A DNA stretch of 64,000 nucleotides from Drosophila persimilis (Eukaryota; Arthropoda; Insecta; Diptera; Drosophilidae). Under the pieces are notes generated by a model, which worked only from the letters and a program-made list of their open reading frames with translations, did no database searches and was not told the DNA's origin. The position numbers and the translations under genes were made by a program. Below, piece after piece: positions 11,468 through 21,378 of this stretch (positions are counted from its first letter, which is position 1; the number at the start of each line of letters is the position of its first letter). The stretch lies in NCBI RefSeq assembly GCF_003286085.1, contig NW_020825447.1, positions 248,001 to 312,000 on the forward strand. Reading direction: 5' to 3'.

Positions 11468-11759
11468 TTTGTGTCAAAATTTTGCCCCACCCCCTTCCGC
11501 CCCCACAAAGGACGAAAATCTGTTGCACCCACAATATTGCACATTCGAGAAAACTAAAAACGCAGAATCATAGATAACCACCATATCTATCAGATTGCTG
11601 AATCTCGATCAGATCAGATAATTTGTATAGACAAAAGGAACAAATCAATTTGCACTGGCTACGCAGCACCCGACGTCACGCTCAGACTGATTTTCTGTCT
11701 CTCTCGCACGCACTCTTTGTCGTGTCGTTAAAAATTAGCGGCGTCTGCCGGAGGAGAGC
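11468..11759 (+). mobile_element. DINE-1-like Helitron, left part, split by the Polinton
   Basis: A 5'-truncated copy starts in the GTGTCAAAATTTTGCC segment and is interrupted at GGAGGAGAGC. The rest of the same copy resumes at 28431. Its last six bases (11754-11759) are the Polinton target duplication. Confidence 0.9.
11754..11759. repeat. Polinton target-site duplication, left copy (GAGAGC)
   Basis: GAGAGC directly before the element start is repeated at 28431-28436 directly after its end. The uninterrupted motif GGAGGAGAGCCATACTGAC in other DINE-1 copies has it once. A 6-bp duplication is the Polinton norm. Confidence 0.95.
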
Positions 11760-13590
11760 AGTAGTTATTATATAGGCACTTTGCTATGGGACAGTGTTAG
11801 GTACACAAAGGAGGAATATAAATTATAGAGAAAGTAGAAAGGTTCAAGGGCATCGAAACCGTTTTTCAGGAAACACTTAAAAAATACCTCTAAACTATCA
11901 CATTAGATTCATTGCAAAGGGATGACCTACCTGTTTGAGGGTTGTTTGAATCGCAACACGGGACCAATCGTAAAAACAGGTTCATTGACAGTAAGTGGGA
12001 GGAGAGAGAATATAAATGAGCGAAGGATCGATTTGAGAGGATTTTACATGGTTGAGAAACAGGATTAAGATCGAAGTTAGTTCACATTATCGCCGATAGG
12101 TGGCGCCACCAAGTAGTAAGGATAAGGGACGGTCGCTTTTTACACTGAATTACCAAATTCGCAACATGTTGCAGCAACATTTGCTTAAGCATGTGCAGCT
12201 TGGCAACATGTTGAATGTAAGTGTGCATCATATTGCTATGTTATTACGTGATCATGTTAAATAAATACTTATAAGATATTTTATTAACATTGAATTGGGA
12301 ACCAATTTCTGCTATGTTATTAACTGGTCAAGTTAAATAAATACTTATAGGATATTTTATAAACATTGAATTGGGAAAACAAATGTGTGAAGTTTCTGAA
12401 ATTTACATCCTATAGAAAACATAGGTTGGAAACCTGGGTATCTAGATGTCCGTATAGAGGGTTGAATGGTAAGAGAACACAAATTAATGGAGATATATAT
12501 AGGAGCACGCAAAGAATAAAATTATAATAGGAAGACATCAAAATTAATTAATGCTACTTAGAGTAAATATACGTCTGTCCCGTATCCTTACTACTTGGTG
12601 GCGCCACCTATCGGCGATAATGTGAACTAACTTCGATCTTAATCCTGTTTCTCAACCATGTAAAATCCTCTCAAATCGATCCTTCGCTCATTTATATTCT
12701 CTCTCCTCCCACTTACTGTCAATGAACCTGTTTTTACGATTGGTCCCGTGTTGCGATTCAAACAACCCTCAAACAGGTAGGTCATCCCTTTGCAATGAAT
12801 CTAATGTGATAGTTTAGAGGTATTTTTTAAGTGTTTCCTGAAAAACGGTTTCGATGCCCTTGAACCTTTCTACTTTCTCTATAATTTATATTCCTCCTTT
12901 GTGTACCTAACACTGTCCCATAGCAAAGTGCCTATATAATAACTACTCACAGCTAACAGCTAGGACATAAACTAGTAATCTTTCAACAACGATGGATGAC
13001 CTTGAAATCATTTTTATCGATTCCCAACCGGAATCAACCATAAATCTGGACTCTCAGCCGAGCTCCGTAGACCTGTCCTTGATTTTTGGGATTAAGACTC
13101 AAACCTATCTCGAGAGCAACTTGACCTGGTTAAGTGACATTAAATGGGATGATGACGACGATGACCCAAGGAATGCAACGTCTAATAATGATAATCCAGC
13201 ATACATTTTCCCGGATGATGACAACATTTTCGATTTAGTAGATAATCAGGATGATGATAAAAGATCTCAACTCCAGGAACTACTTCGGGACGAAGATGAT
13301 GATGACTTAATTGCTGCGGTAAAATTAGCTGAGGCGAAATTTTAATAATACGAATACATATTTATATAATAAGAATATTTTATGTATTTTTCTAAAAATA
13401 ATATATACATATGTACATATATAATAAATATAACACATTTAACCACTATTTATTTTAAATGTTTCTGTTTTACTTTTGATTGGTTGAATTTCACTTCCTC
13501 TTATTACAAGAGAATCATAGGATTCGTTTGAAACAGGTTTCTTCCACGTGAGGATTACACAAAAAGAATAAGTGGATTTCAGGTAGAATA
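11760..13590 (+). repeat. Polinton left terminal inverted repeat (1,831 bp), itself containing an inverted repeat
   Basis: It matches 26600-28430 in inverse orientation up to the AGGTAGAATA motif. Its outer 1,188 bp (11760-12947) consist of a 371-bp arm, a ~446-bp spacer and the same 371-bp arm inverted (12577-12947), so the terminal sequence occurs twice in each TIR. The spacer holds two ~76-bp tandem units (12235-12310 and 12311-~12385) and the palindrome GCAACATGTTGC near 12162. Confidence 0.92.
12992..13345 (+). CDS. Acidic 117-aa protein encoded inside the left TIR
   Basis: The ORF starts at MDDLEIIFIDSQPE and is strongly acidic, with runs such as DDDDDD, ending in AEAKF. A TATA-like CCTATATAATAA at 12931-12942, the terminal bases of the inverted inner arm, lies 50 bp upstream. 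The identical protein is encoded on the minus strand in the right TIR (26845-27198), so the element has two copies. No family is recognised. The acidic composition would suit a DNA mimic or a partner of a basic protein, but that is speculation. Retention of a perfect ORF in both repeats may reflect recent TIR homogenisation. Confidence 0.6.
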   Translation: MDDLEIIFIDSQPESTINLDSQPSSVDLSLIFGIKTQTYLESNLTWLSDIKWDDDDDDPRNATSNNDNPAYIFPDDDNIFDLVDNQDDDKRSQLQELLRDEDDDDLIAAVKLAEAKF

Positions 13591-13810
13591 GAGGTTGTAA
13601 CCTTTCCCTCATATTATTAGATTGACCCAGTAGGAATCGTTTGAAACAGGTTTGTGAACAGGTACTGTTGTTTTGGATATAAAAGATTAAGAAGGTGTTT
13701 GGGAGGGGCCTAAAAAGATACCATTTAAAAAGGAAACCCTTAGTCCTGTTTCAATAGTGAAAGTGGTTAGTTCGATACAAAAAAAAATAAATAAATAAAT
13801 AAAACTTAAA
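13346..13810. promoter_or_regulatory. Inner TIR edge and presumed polymerase promoter
   Basis: After the TIR end at 13590 comes a 23-base near-repeat: AGGATTCGTTTGAAACAGG near 13519 and AGGAATCGTTTGAAACAGG near 13631. A TATA box (GGATATAAAAG) lies near 13675, and an A-rich leader precedes ATG 13811. The direct repeat could be a promoter or replication element (inference). Confidence 0.5.
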
Positions 13811-16800
13811 ATGGCATCAAAAGTTCAGTGCAACATGTGTGATAAGTCCGTTGACTTTTCAGAGTTTCAATCTCATTATGAGAGATGCTCTGATTTGCGT
13901 AATAATGTAGTGTGTGACCTTTGCTCTAAGTCCATCGACTTAATAGAGTTTGATAGTCATTATGAAGCATGCTTGGGACCTAGGAATGCTTTTGAGATTC
14001 TTATGAGCAAAGGATCTAATTCAAGTGATCTTCAAGGTCCTTCAACGTCAGGAGCTTCAAAACGGCCTCGATTGGATACTCCGATGGACCTAAGGATTAT
14101 TGACTGTTCAATTTGCGGTGAAAGTTACCCTTCGTCTAGGGAAAGACGCCATATGATGTCGGACAAACATAAGAATGCAAGAGCAGCTCAACTAGAGGAA
14201 AATGAAAACGTTATTTTAATTTCAACGGAGTCGCGATTTCCTTTAAAATCATATCGTGTTCACTCAAATAAAAGTGAACAGATTGATTTAAAAGAGTTTT
14301 TTTATGATTGCAAAAATGATATTATCAATTTATTGCGTCACTGCATGAGTGAGTACAGATCCATAAAATACAATTTAAAAGTATATGGATTATACGTTAA
14401 AAACACTGATGATGAAAGCTTAACAGAAACAATGAAGCATTTCATTACTCCATACAAACCAATATATGAAAACGAGCTGATTGATGATCATCTAAATGAT
14501 ACAATAGAAAATTTGATAACTCTCAGCAGTGAATTCCAGGAGAAGGATTCAGGTTGGGCAATAAAGTGTTTTAAATATTTTGAACTTACCATGATAAAAC
14601 TAGAGCATATCGCTGCAAACAGGTTTATCCAAGCTCCCAAAAAAATTAAGTCACGAAATGCACTCATAAATGTAAAAATGACGATGATTTTTGTTTCAAG
14701 TGGTGTGTTTTAGCATCATTAGCCTATGGAACACACCTTAAAACTATATATCAAACAGCAGCATTAAAAAAAATTTCCCGAGATAAGTTAACAATACCAT
14801 CATCCTATCGATGCGGAAACATACGGCAAGACATCATTTATTATGAAGGAGTAAGATTAAATTTTTCCGGAATTGAGTTTCCAATAACAAGCAAAGGAAT
14901 CAAGCGATTCGAATCAGCAAATGAGGATTTTAGCATCAATGTTTATGAAGTCGATGAGAATGGAAAAAACGTTGTGGGACCCACAGTGAGGACTAAGAAA
15001 ATTCGGACTCACCACATAAACTTGCTTGGAATTAATAGTGATAATATGCAAATGATGCATTATGCATATATAACGTGCATGAGAAAATTATGTTATTCAC
15101 AACATAGTAAATCCCATAATACGGCATATTTTTGCGAGAACTGCTTGCAATTTTATAGTACAACAAATACTATACATGACACTAAAGAGTGTGGAAAAGT
15201 TGCTGCTTTGTATCCTGAACCTAATACCAAAACTGTATTCAAAAGTTTTTCTAAAAAACTATCTCCACCAGTAGTAATTTATGCTGACATCGAAGCAGTT
15301 TTGGAAAATTACGATATAAATCTTAATGATCCATCAAAATCATCAACTACTATGGCACAGAGGCATACAGCATGTGCAGCATCATTTTATATTGTACATA
15401 AATACAATGAACATCTAAATGAGATGTGGACATACGAAGGTAAATATTTTAACATTCCAGCAAAGGCAATAAACTCATAAACATTATGATTTCGTTATTT
15501 CAGGACCGGATTGTATCCAAAAATTTTGTCAAGCACTTAGGATGAAAACCGATGGACTTTATGAGAAGTACTGGAAGTCCTATAAAAAACCAATCTATCA
15601 GTTTAACATTTGGGATGAGGATTACCAGGAACACGGTGAATGCTATGCCTGCGAGAAACAAATTTCTGATGATGATCGAGAAAAATTCTTTGATCAGTTT
15701 ACAGGACAATATGTAGGTCCTATTCATAAGCTGTGTAAACAGACATTTAGATTAAGCGATCCCTTTTTCCCGGTAGTTTTTCATAACTTATCTCGTTATG
15801 ATATACATTTATTTGTTACGTCAATAAAAGATGAACTAAGACCCATTCCTTGCAATAAAGAGTTATATATTGCGTTAACTCAAATTTGTAAGCTCGATGA
15901 ATCTTATCTTCATCAATATAAAATTAGATATATAGATTCAAATAGATTTTTAAATTCAAGCTTAGAAAAACTCGCTAGTTATATGAACATAGCGAATTTT
16001 AAAATTTTGAGAAGTAAATATCAAGGTGAAAAATTTGATATGCTACGACGAAAGGGAGTATTTCCCTATGATTATTTGGATAGTTTTGAAAAATTTGATG
16101 AATCCCTGCTTCCTTCGCGAGATAATTTTTATAATTCACTGAATGATGAGGAATGTAGTGTTGAAGACTACAACTTTGCCCAGAAGGTTTGGAACGCATT
16201 TAATTGCAAATCTATTAGAGATTATTTAAAATTATATTTGGAAAGCGATGTTTTAATTCTTGCTGATGTATTTGAGAATTTTAGGAGTCTTTGTTCCCGA
16301 GTGTACAGGTTAGACCCCATTAATTATGTTACTGCTCCTTCAGTTTCATGGGATGCAATGTTAAAATACACAAGAGTAGAATTAGAACTTGTTAGTGATC
16401 CTGACATTTATAATTTTTTAAAAACTGCTGTTCGTGGAGGATTGACCCAATGCACTCAACGGATTGCAACAGCAAATAACAAATATTTAAATAATAAATT
16501 TAAGCCTACCGAACCCATAAATTTCCTTTCATATATTGACGCCAACAACTTATATGGATGGGCTATGAGTCAACCCCTTCCATTTTCTAATTTTAAATTT
16601 CTAAGTAACGATGAAATTTCATCTTTCAACGTTCTTAGCATATCGGCATCTAGTGATGTTGGATATATTTTAGAAGTAGATTTGCGATATCCTGATGATA
16701 TTCATAATAAGCATAATAGTTTACCTTTTTGCCCCGAAAATAAGATTCCACCAGGAGGAAAGCAGACAAAACTAATAGCTGACTTAAGTGATAAAAAGAA

Positions 16801-17806
16801 CTATATAATTCATTTGAAGCAGCTACAGTTATGTATAGAGCAAGGTATGATTTTAGAAAAAATATCTAGAGTTTTATCATTTAATCAGTCCTGTTGGCTG
16901 AAACCATATATTGACCTCAATACATCTCTTAGAAAATTAGCTAGCAATGACTTTGAGATAAACTTTTACAAATTAATGGTTAATGCCGTTTACGGTAAAA
17001 CAATGGAGAATGTAGAAAAACGTCGTGAGGTTGCATTAGTTAAGCATTATGAGTCAAGACAAAACTCAGCAGGGTTTAGACAACGCATAGCAAGACATAA
17101 TTTCCACAGTGTTGAAATCTTTGGAGATAATTTGGCTGCCATTGAATCAACTAAGTCCCGAATTTTTTATGATAAGCCCATATACATTGGAGTTAGTGTA
17201 CTAGAACTTTCAAAATGGTTAATGTATGACTATTTCTATAATTTTCATTCTGTAAAATGTCCATCATCAAAAATACTCTATATGGATACAGATTCATTTA
17301 TTATATCATCAGAAGAAGATTTTTATGATTTAATTAAATTCAATCCTAATCGCTTTGATACATCCAATTACCTAGCCTCAAACAGATTCGGTATCAATCT
17401 CGCTAATAACAAAGAGCTTGGATTAATGAAAGACGAAAATGCAGGAAAAATAATGACGTCGTTTGCAGGATTAAAAGCGAAAGCATACTCATATTTAATT
17501 GCTAAAGATGATAACACTGACTATAACGTAAAAAAGGTTAAAGGCGTAAAAAAGTCAGTAGTTAAACGATTAACTCATACTCATTATATTGAATGCATTA
17601 AACATAAAAAAACTTATTATGGACAACAGAGAGTTATTAGAAGTAGAGGTCATAAAATTTATACTGAAATTGTAAATAAGATAAGTCTAAATTATAAGGA
17701 TGACAAAAGATTTATATTACCTGATAATATTTCAACATTAGCTCATAATCACTATGAAATTAAAAATATTTTAGGTGCTAGTAATAATACACAAAATATG
17801 GTATAA
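13811..17806 (+). pseudogene. polB: Polinton protein-primed DNA polymerase B, one frameshift and a probable 64-bp intron
   Basis: The N-terminal ORF (13811-14713) has three zinc-finger-like units (CNMC...HYERC, CDLC...HYEAC, CSICGESY...H). The frame breaks in an A run at about 14673-14678, and the next frame begins at once with a conserved CFKW-type block. The second piece carries the exonuclease motif ADIEAV (near 15286). A canonical intron, GTAAAT...TTTCAG at 15440-15503, joins it in phase to the 15542-17806 ORF. That ORF has palm motif A DANNLYGWAM (~residue 333 of the ORF), motif B KLMVNAVYGK (~477) and motif C YMDTDS (~580). With the intron and one missing base allowed for, the length is about 1,310 aa, normal for insect Polintons. 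The enzyme copies the element using a protein primer. Confidence 0.88.
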
Positions 17807-17920
17807 GTAAATTTAACATTATATTATTATTATTTTTAATTTGTGTATAATTAAAACTATATTTCAATGTAAAAAATACACAAAAATAAATTAAATCTGA
17901 TAAATATTTTGCGTGCTTAA
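17807..17920. other. Convergent polB/integrase 3' intergenic segment
   Basis: About 110 bases of AT-rich sequence between two gene ends; AATAAA-like motifs occur on both strands. Confidence 0.4.
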
Positions 17921-18844
17921 TTATTTTAATATACTCTTTTTATCTATCCATGAATTGTGTGTTTCATCGAAACCTAACCATTTAACAAAAACTTGTTCTT
18001 TTTTCCTTCTAAGTATTTTTTCCACTAAGAAAGCATTTTCATCTTTAACTTTTTGGAGTTCTTGATCATAAAATGAGCCTTTGATCATTTCCCCCTTATA
18101 GTCCTCCAGCTCATATGTTACAGGATTAGTAGACTTTACTTTTAAAATTTTAAAAACTTCGGCTGTCCAGTTTGGATCATAGCCCTTTGTAAAAATACCT
18201 TTATATTTACTTATTCTAACAGGATCACCAATGGAAAACTTGTGTTTAGGAAATACCTTACAAATATTATAAGCTGTTTTCAAAATAAACTCTTCATTTT
18301 GTTTGTTTACATCTATAGGCCTCATTTTTATAGTACGGTGATATGAATTATTATAATCTTTTAGTAAGTCATGCAAGATATAAATCCACGTATGATTACC
18401 CTGCATACTAAAGATTTTCCACATACGATTTTTTAATGTTCTATTAAAACGTTCACAAATAGATGCTTTAAGGTGTGTATATGTATGGTAATGGTTAATG
18501 TTATTCTTTTTCATTAACTCTCCGAAGGCTACATTAAAAAACTCCTTTCCTTGATCAGATTGAATATTTTTAGGTTTATGTTTAGATATTTTTAATATTT
18601 TCTTCAATGCTGATAAAACATCTAAAGCTGTTTTAGACTTAACGGGAACTGCATATGCAAACTTCGAGAACGTGTCAATTACTGTCAGCAAGTACCTATA
18701 TCCTTTGTTTTCCTTATAAAAGGGTATCATTTCAACTAAATCGATTTGCCACGTGTCATTAATTCCCTTTTGTACGAATTTACGACGAATAAAATTTCTT
18801 CTAGCAGGCTTATGTATTTCATTAACAACTTGTTGCTTACTCAT
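17921..18844 (-). CDS. int: Polinton integrase with C-terminal chromodomain
   Basis: A 307-aa retroviral-type integrase (rve fold). The catalytic acidic residues are in WQIDLVEM (about D35), IQSDQGKEF (about D97) and ASICERFNR (about E131). The C-terminal ~45 residues (VEKILRRKKEQVFVKWLGF...SW) form a chromodomain, which in the family binds modified histone tails and can steer insertion. The N-terminal zinc-binding HHCC part is short or absent. The gene runs convergently to polB and lies 15 bp downstream of the 229-aa gene on the same strand. All catalytic residues are intact. Confidence 0.93.
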   Translation of the reverse strand: MSKQQVVNEIHKPARRNFIRRKFVQKGINDTWQIDLVEMIPFYKENKGYRYLLTVIDTFSKFAYAVPVKSKTALDVLSALKKILKISKHKPKNIQSDQGKEFFNVAFGELMKKNNINHYHTYTHLKASICERFNRTLKNRMWKIFSMQGNHTWIYILHDLLKDYNNSYHRTIKMRPIDVNKQNEEFILKTAYNICKVFPKHKFSIGDPVRISKYKGIFTKGYDPNWTAEVFKILKVKSTNPVTYELEDYKGEMIKGSFYDQELQKVKDENAFLVEKILRRKKEQVFVKWLGFDETHNSWIDKKSILK

Positions 18845-18859
18845 TTTTAATATAATTTT

Positions 18860-19549
18860 TTATTTTCTATTGTTATGTTGGGATGATTGCTTATTTAAAA
18901 GTGTTTGCTTATACTCAAGAACATCGCGTTTTATTTGATTACACATTTTTTTGGAAATTTCAAAGCATAAACGGGTTAAATCTATTTGCACATTTCTATC
19001 ATAAGTACCGTCTAAATCAGCTAGTTGAACATCAAATTTTTGTAAGGCTGCACACTTAGGAATAATATTATTATAGTAGAGGTATATAATTTGTTGCTTA
19101 AGTATCGTATTCCAACATAAAAATGTGGTAAAAAAAATGCCTAATCTTAAAAACGATCTCCAGGACTCACTATCAAATTCAATTTTATTTCCAAACTGAT
19201 TTATTATAAACACATACTGCTTATCTGATTTTCGAAATCTAAAATTACACTTAATTGTGGGTAATAATGGATGGTCTATAATTGTATCAGGCATCAAAAA
19301 ATCATACTGATCAAGTTTCAATTGGATATACTCTTTGTATGTAACCAATTGCATCCATTCATCTTTATCTAAACCGACGAAATTGTTTTTGCTTTGCTGC
19401 ATCCATATCATTGGAGTGAATTTTCTTGTAGTTGAAAAACCGCATTTAAGTTTTAAATTATGTACTACATAATATTCGAGACCGAAAATGACTTCGTGAT
19501 CCTGCTTCTTTCTAGTGGACCTAATTCTTTTTGATTGAAGCGTGTCCAT
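18860..19549 (-). CDS. Conserved Polinton-type protein of unknown function, 229 aa
   Basis: The ORF begins MDTLQSKRIRSTRKK and has a basic N-terminus. A central GLDKDEWMQLVTYKEYI segment loosely recalls the core of PC4-like single-strand DNA binders (weak, pattern only). The C-terminal half is helical with several Cys. It shares a divergent promoter region with the 171-aa gene and precedes the integrase by 15 bp, so the two may be co-transcribed. Function not assigned. Confidence 0.6.
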   Translation of the reverse strand: MDTLQSKRIRSTRKKQDHEVIFGLEYYVVHNLKLKCGFSTTRKFTPMIWMQQSKNNFVGLDKDEWMQLVTYKEYIQLKLDQYDFLMPDTIIDHPLLPTIKCNFRFRKSDKQYVFIINQFGNKIEFDSESWRSFLRLGIFFTTFLCWNTILKQQIIYLYYNNIIPKCAALQKFDVQLADLDGTYDRNVQIDLTRLCFEISKKMCNQIKRDVLEYKQTLLNKQSSQHNNRK

Positions 19550-19657
19550 TTGGGTTGAATGCTTTTGTAAAACTAAGAACTCTTACTAAATTGGGCTGTA
19601 TATAAAGGAGATAGGCATCAACAACTCATTCAGTTTCTTACAAAATCTCAAACCAAC
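19550..19657. promoter_or_regulatory. Divergent promoter between the 229-aa and 171-aa genes
   Basis: On the plus strand TATATAAAGG at ~19599 is followed ~30 bases later by an initiator-like TCAGTTTC (19630) and ATG 19658. The minus-strand gene must start from the same 108 bp. Confidence 0.6.
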
Positions 19658-20173
19658 ATGAACACAATCGACAGGAATTCAAGCGTTATAGTTGATTTTC
19701 AATATGTCTTTGGAAATAATAAACAACTTTTTATTAAGGAATTGGCGTTTATGCAAACCGGAACAGTAACACCAAACTTCTTTCATTTCAAACCACCATA
19801 TCATCTGAATGAATTGGATAATGAAATGATTAAACAACAAAATATTAATCGTCAAACCATAAATGGATTGGAATGGTCAGATGGTGAAATATCATATTTA
19901 AGTTTAGGTGAAATACTTTCACCACTAAATAGATTTAGCACCGTTATTGTACGTGGTGAAATTAAAAAAAAGTTTTTATCTAAGTATTTAACAAATAATA
20001 TTATTGATATCGATATTGGAAAAAGTCTCACATTTTATCCAAATTTTTTTACAAACTGTAGAATCCACAAAAAAATTCCTCTTAGATGTGCTCTAAATAA
20101 TTTATTTAAGCTATTTGTTATCTTGGAAAATTCTAACTACGCTATCTACTGTAATGGTGACTCATATGTTTAG
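19658..20173 (+). CDS. Conserved Polinton/insect ORF, 171 aa, possible RNase H-like fold
   Basis: The protein starts MNTIDRNSSVIVDFQYVF and contains KELAFM, a HFKPPY motif and NGLEWSDG. This layout is seen in a conserved family of insect Polinton-type proteins whose N-terminal acidic strand resembles an RNase H-like or DEDD exonuclease core. The assignment rests on remembered family patterns and not on a search. It would be a nucleic-acid-processing accessory of the element. The next gene, for a zinc-knuckle protein, starts 45 bp downstream. Confidence 0.55.
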   Translation: MNTIDRNSSVIVDFQYVFGNNKQLFIKELAFMQTGTVTPNFFHFKPPYHLNELDNEMIKQQNINRQTINGLEWSDGEISYLSLGEILSPLNRFSTVIVRGEIKKKFLSKYLTNNIIDIDIGKSLTFYPNFFTNCRIHKKIPLRCALNNLFKLFVILENSNYAIYCNGDSYV

Positions 20174-20217
20174 ATTTTCAGTTTATATTCAGCACTTGTA
20201 GTAACTAGTTGTTTAAA

Positions 20218-20358
20218 ATGGATTCATTTAAGCGTTTGTTTGAAAAGGATCCTCACAAAAGCGGATACACACAAGTTGTTTATTGTAATTATTGCGGCTC
20301 TGATACTCACTTAGAAAAAAACTGCCCCAAAAAGCGCGATCAGGAGACGCGTAATTAG
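20218..20358 (+). CDS. 46-aa CCHC zinc-knuckle protein of the Polinton
   Basis: ATG at 20218 opens a 46-codon frame ending TAG at 20356-20358. It contains CNYCGSDTHLEKNC, a perfect CX2CX4HX4C zinc knuckle, flanked by basic residues. Knuckles of this kind bind single-stranded nucleic acid. It lies between the 171-aa gene and the ATPase, all on the plus strand, with spacers of about 45 and 59 bp. The match to the motif spacing makes chance unlikely despite the short length. Confidence 0.7.
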   Translation: MDSFKRLFEKDPHKSGYTQVVYCNYCGSDTHLEKNCPKKRDQETRN

Positions 20359-20417
20359 AATATCTTAGATGTTAGAAAACATTTATAAAATATTAATAAA
20401 TAAAACATAGCCCAAAA

Positions 20418-21104
20418 ATGTTTAAGCAATTTATACATCCTTTTACAATGCTTATTTGCGGTCCTTCAGGATCTGGTAAGACAACGTTTTTAGAAAATTT
20501 AATAAACAAAAGAAATGATTTGCTGAGCATTTCAATTAATCGAATAATTTGGTGTTATGGAGAGGAGCATGCTAAGCCAAATTTTAATACCATCGAATAC
20601 TATAAAGGAGTTCCCGAAACAATTGAAAATGAAAATCATGAGCCTATTCTTTTAATACTAGATGACTTAATGATGGGTGCATTTAATAAAAATGTCTGTG
20701 AGCTATTTACAAAAGGATCACACCACAGGAATTTATCCGTAATAGTGGTTACACAAAATATATTTCATAAATCATCACATACTCGAGATATTTCACTAAA
20801 CACAAAATACATCGTTGCGTTCAAAAATCCTAGGGATAAGCTACAATTTCAATGCTTAGCAAGACAAATTTATCCTGAAAATTCTCAGGAGCTCTTCAGA
20901 ATATATAAGGAGGTGACAGATGAACCACATGGTTATTTACTTATTGATCTTACTCAGGGAATAAATGATCTCCTTAGATTTCGTACACATATTTTTAATT
21001 CTGAGTATACAGTTTGCTTTTCAGATGAAAATGGTTTACAAAAAGAATCTAAATCGACTGAAAGCGAACAAACATTTATTGTATGTGCTCAAAAGGGCAA
21101 ATAA
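20418..21104 (+). CDS. Polinton genome-packaging ATPase (FtsK/HerA-type)
   Basis: A 228-aa P-loop ATPase with Walker A CGPSGSGKTT (residues 14-23) and Walker B ILLILDDL (about 77-84). A sensor-like VIVVTQN strand follows. Its size and motif layout match the packaging ATPases of Polintons and adeno-/NCLDV-like viruses, which pump DNA into the capsid. The ORF overlaps the start of the next gene. Confidence 0.93.
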   Translation: MFKQFIHPFTMLICGPSGSGKTTFLENLINKRNDLLSISINRIIWCYGEEHAKPNFNTIEYYKGVPETIENENHEPILLILDDLMMGAFNKNVCELFTKGSHHRNLSVIVVTQNIFHKSSHTRDISLNTKYIVAFKNPRDKLQFQCLARQIYPENSQELFRIYKEVTDEPHGYLLIDLTQGINDLLRFRTHIFNSEYTVCFSDENGLQKESKSTESEQTFIVCAQKGK

Positions 21105-21378
21105 TAAACTTCGAAATGCAATTATAAGTAATTGTGACATTGAGTTAGTAAAAGCATTAGTGGAGATAGTGTTGAATACTCTGCGAGGAAATCATAAGAT
21201 ATCAAAAAAGCAACTATATGCTCTAAAAAAGTATAAAAATGCATTACGTCTTATTTCATGTCCAAAACGGTCAATAAATTCTAAGAGAAAAGTTCTCATC
21301 CAAAAAGGAGGATTTTTACCTGTTTTAATAAGTTCATTGCTTTCGGGGATTTTTGGAAAAATATTGAACAATGCTTAA
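21025..21378 (+). CDS. Small basic Polinton protein with C-terminal amphipathic helix (PX-like)
   Basis: The likely start is M at 21025 or 21031, inside the 3' end of the ATPase gene in another frame. The ORF stays open up to 20965, but the upstream part only shadows the ATPase. The protein (about 115 aa) is Lys/Arg-rich and ends KGGFLPVLISSLLSGIFGKIL, a pattern common in Polinton and adenovirus-like core or membrane-active proteins. It is probably a virion DNA-associated or membrane-lytic component (inference). It overlaps the next ORF by 8 bases. Confidence 0.65.
   Translation: MKMVYKKNLNRLKANKHLLYVLKRANNKLRNAIISNCDIELVKALVEIVLNTLRGNHKISKKQLYALKKYKNALRLISCPKRSINSKRKVLIQKGGFLPVLISSLLSGIFGKILNNA

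Noticed and set aside
12948-12953. Possible target duplication of the nested 1,188-bp unit (GAGAGC on the left, CACAGC on the right)
   Set aside because: Only four of six bases agree, so it does not prove independent insertion.
15476-15504. Simple frameshift as explanation of the second break in polymerase B
   Set aside because: The 64-bp GT-AG intron restores the frame exactly and a second intron of the same size exists in this element; a frameshift is still possible but less economical.
20965-21024. Upstream 20 codons of the ORF ending at 21378
   Set aside because: They lie fully within the ATPase gene in another frame; M at 21025 or 21031 is a better start.
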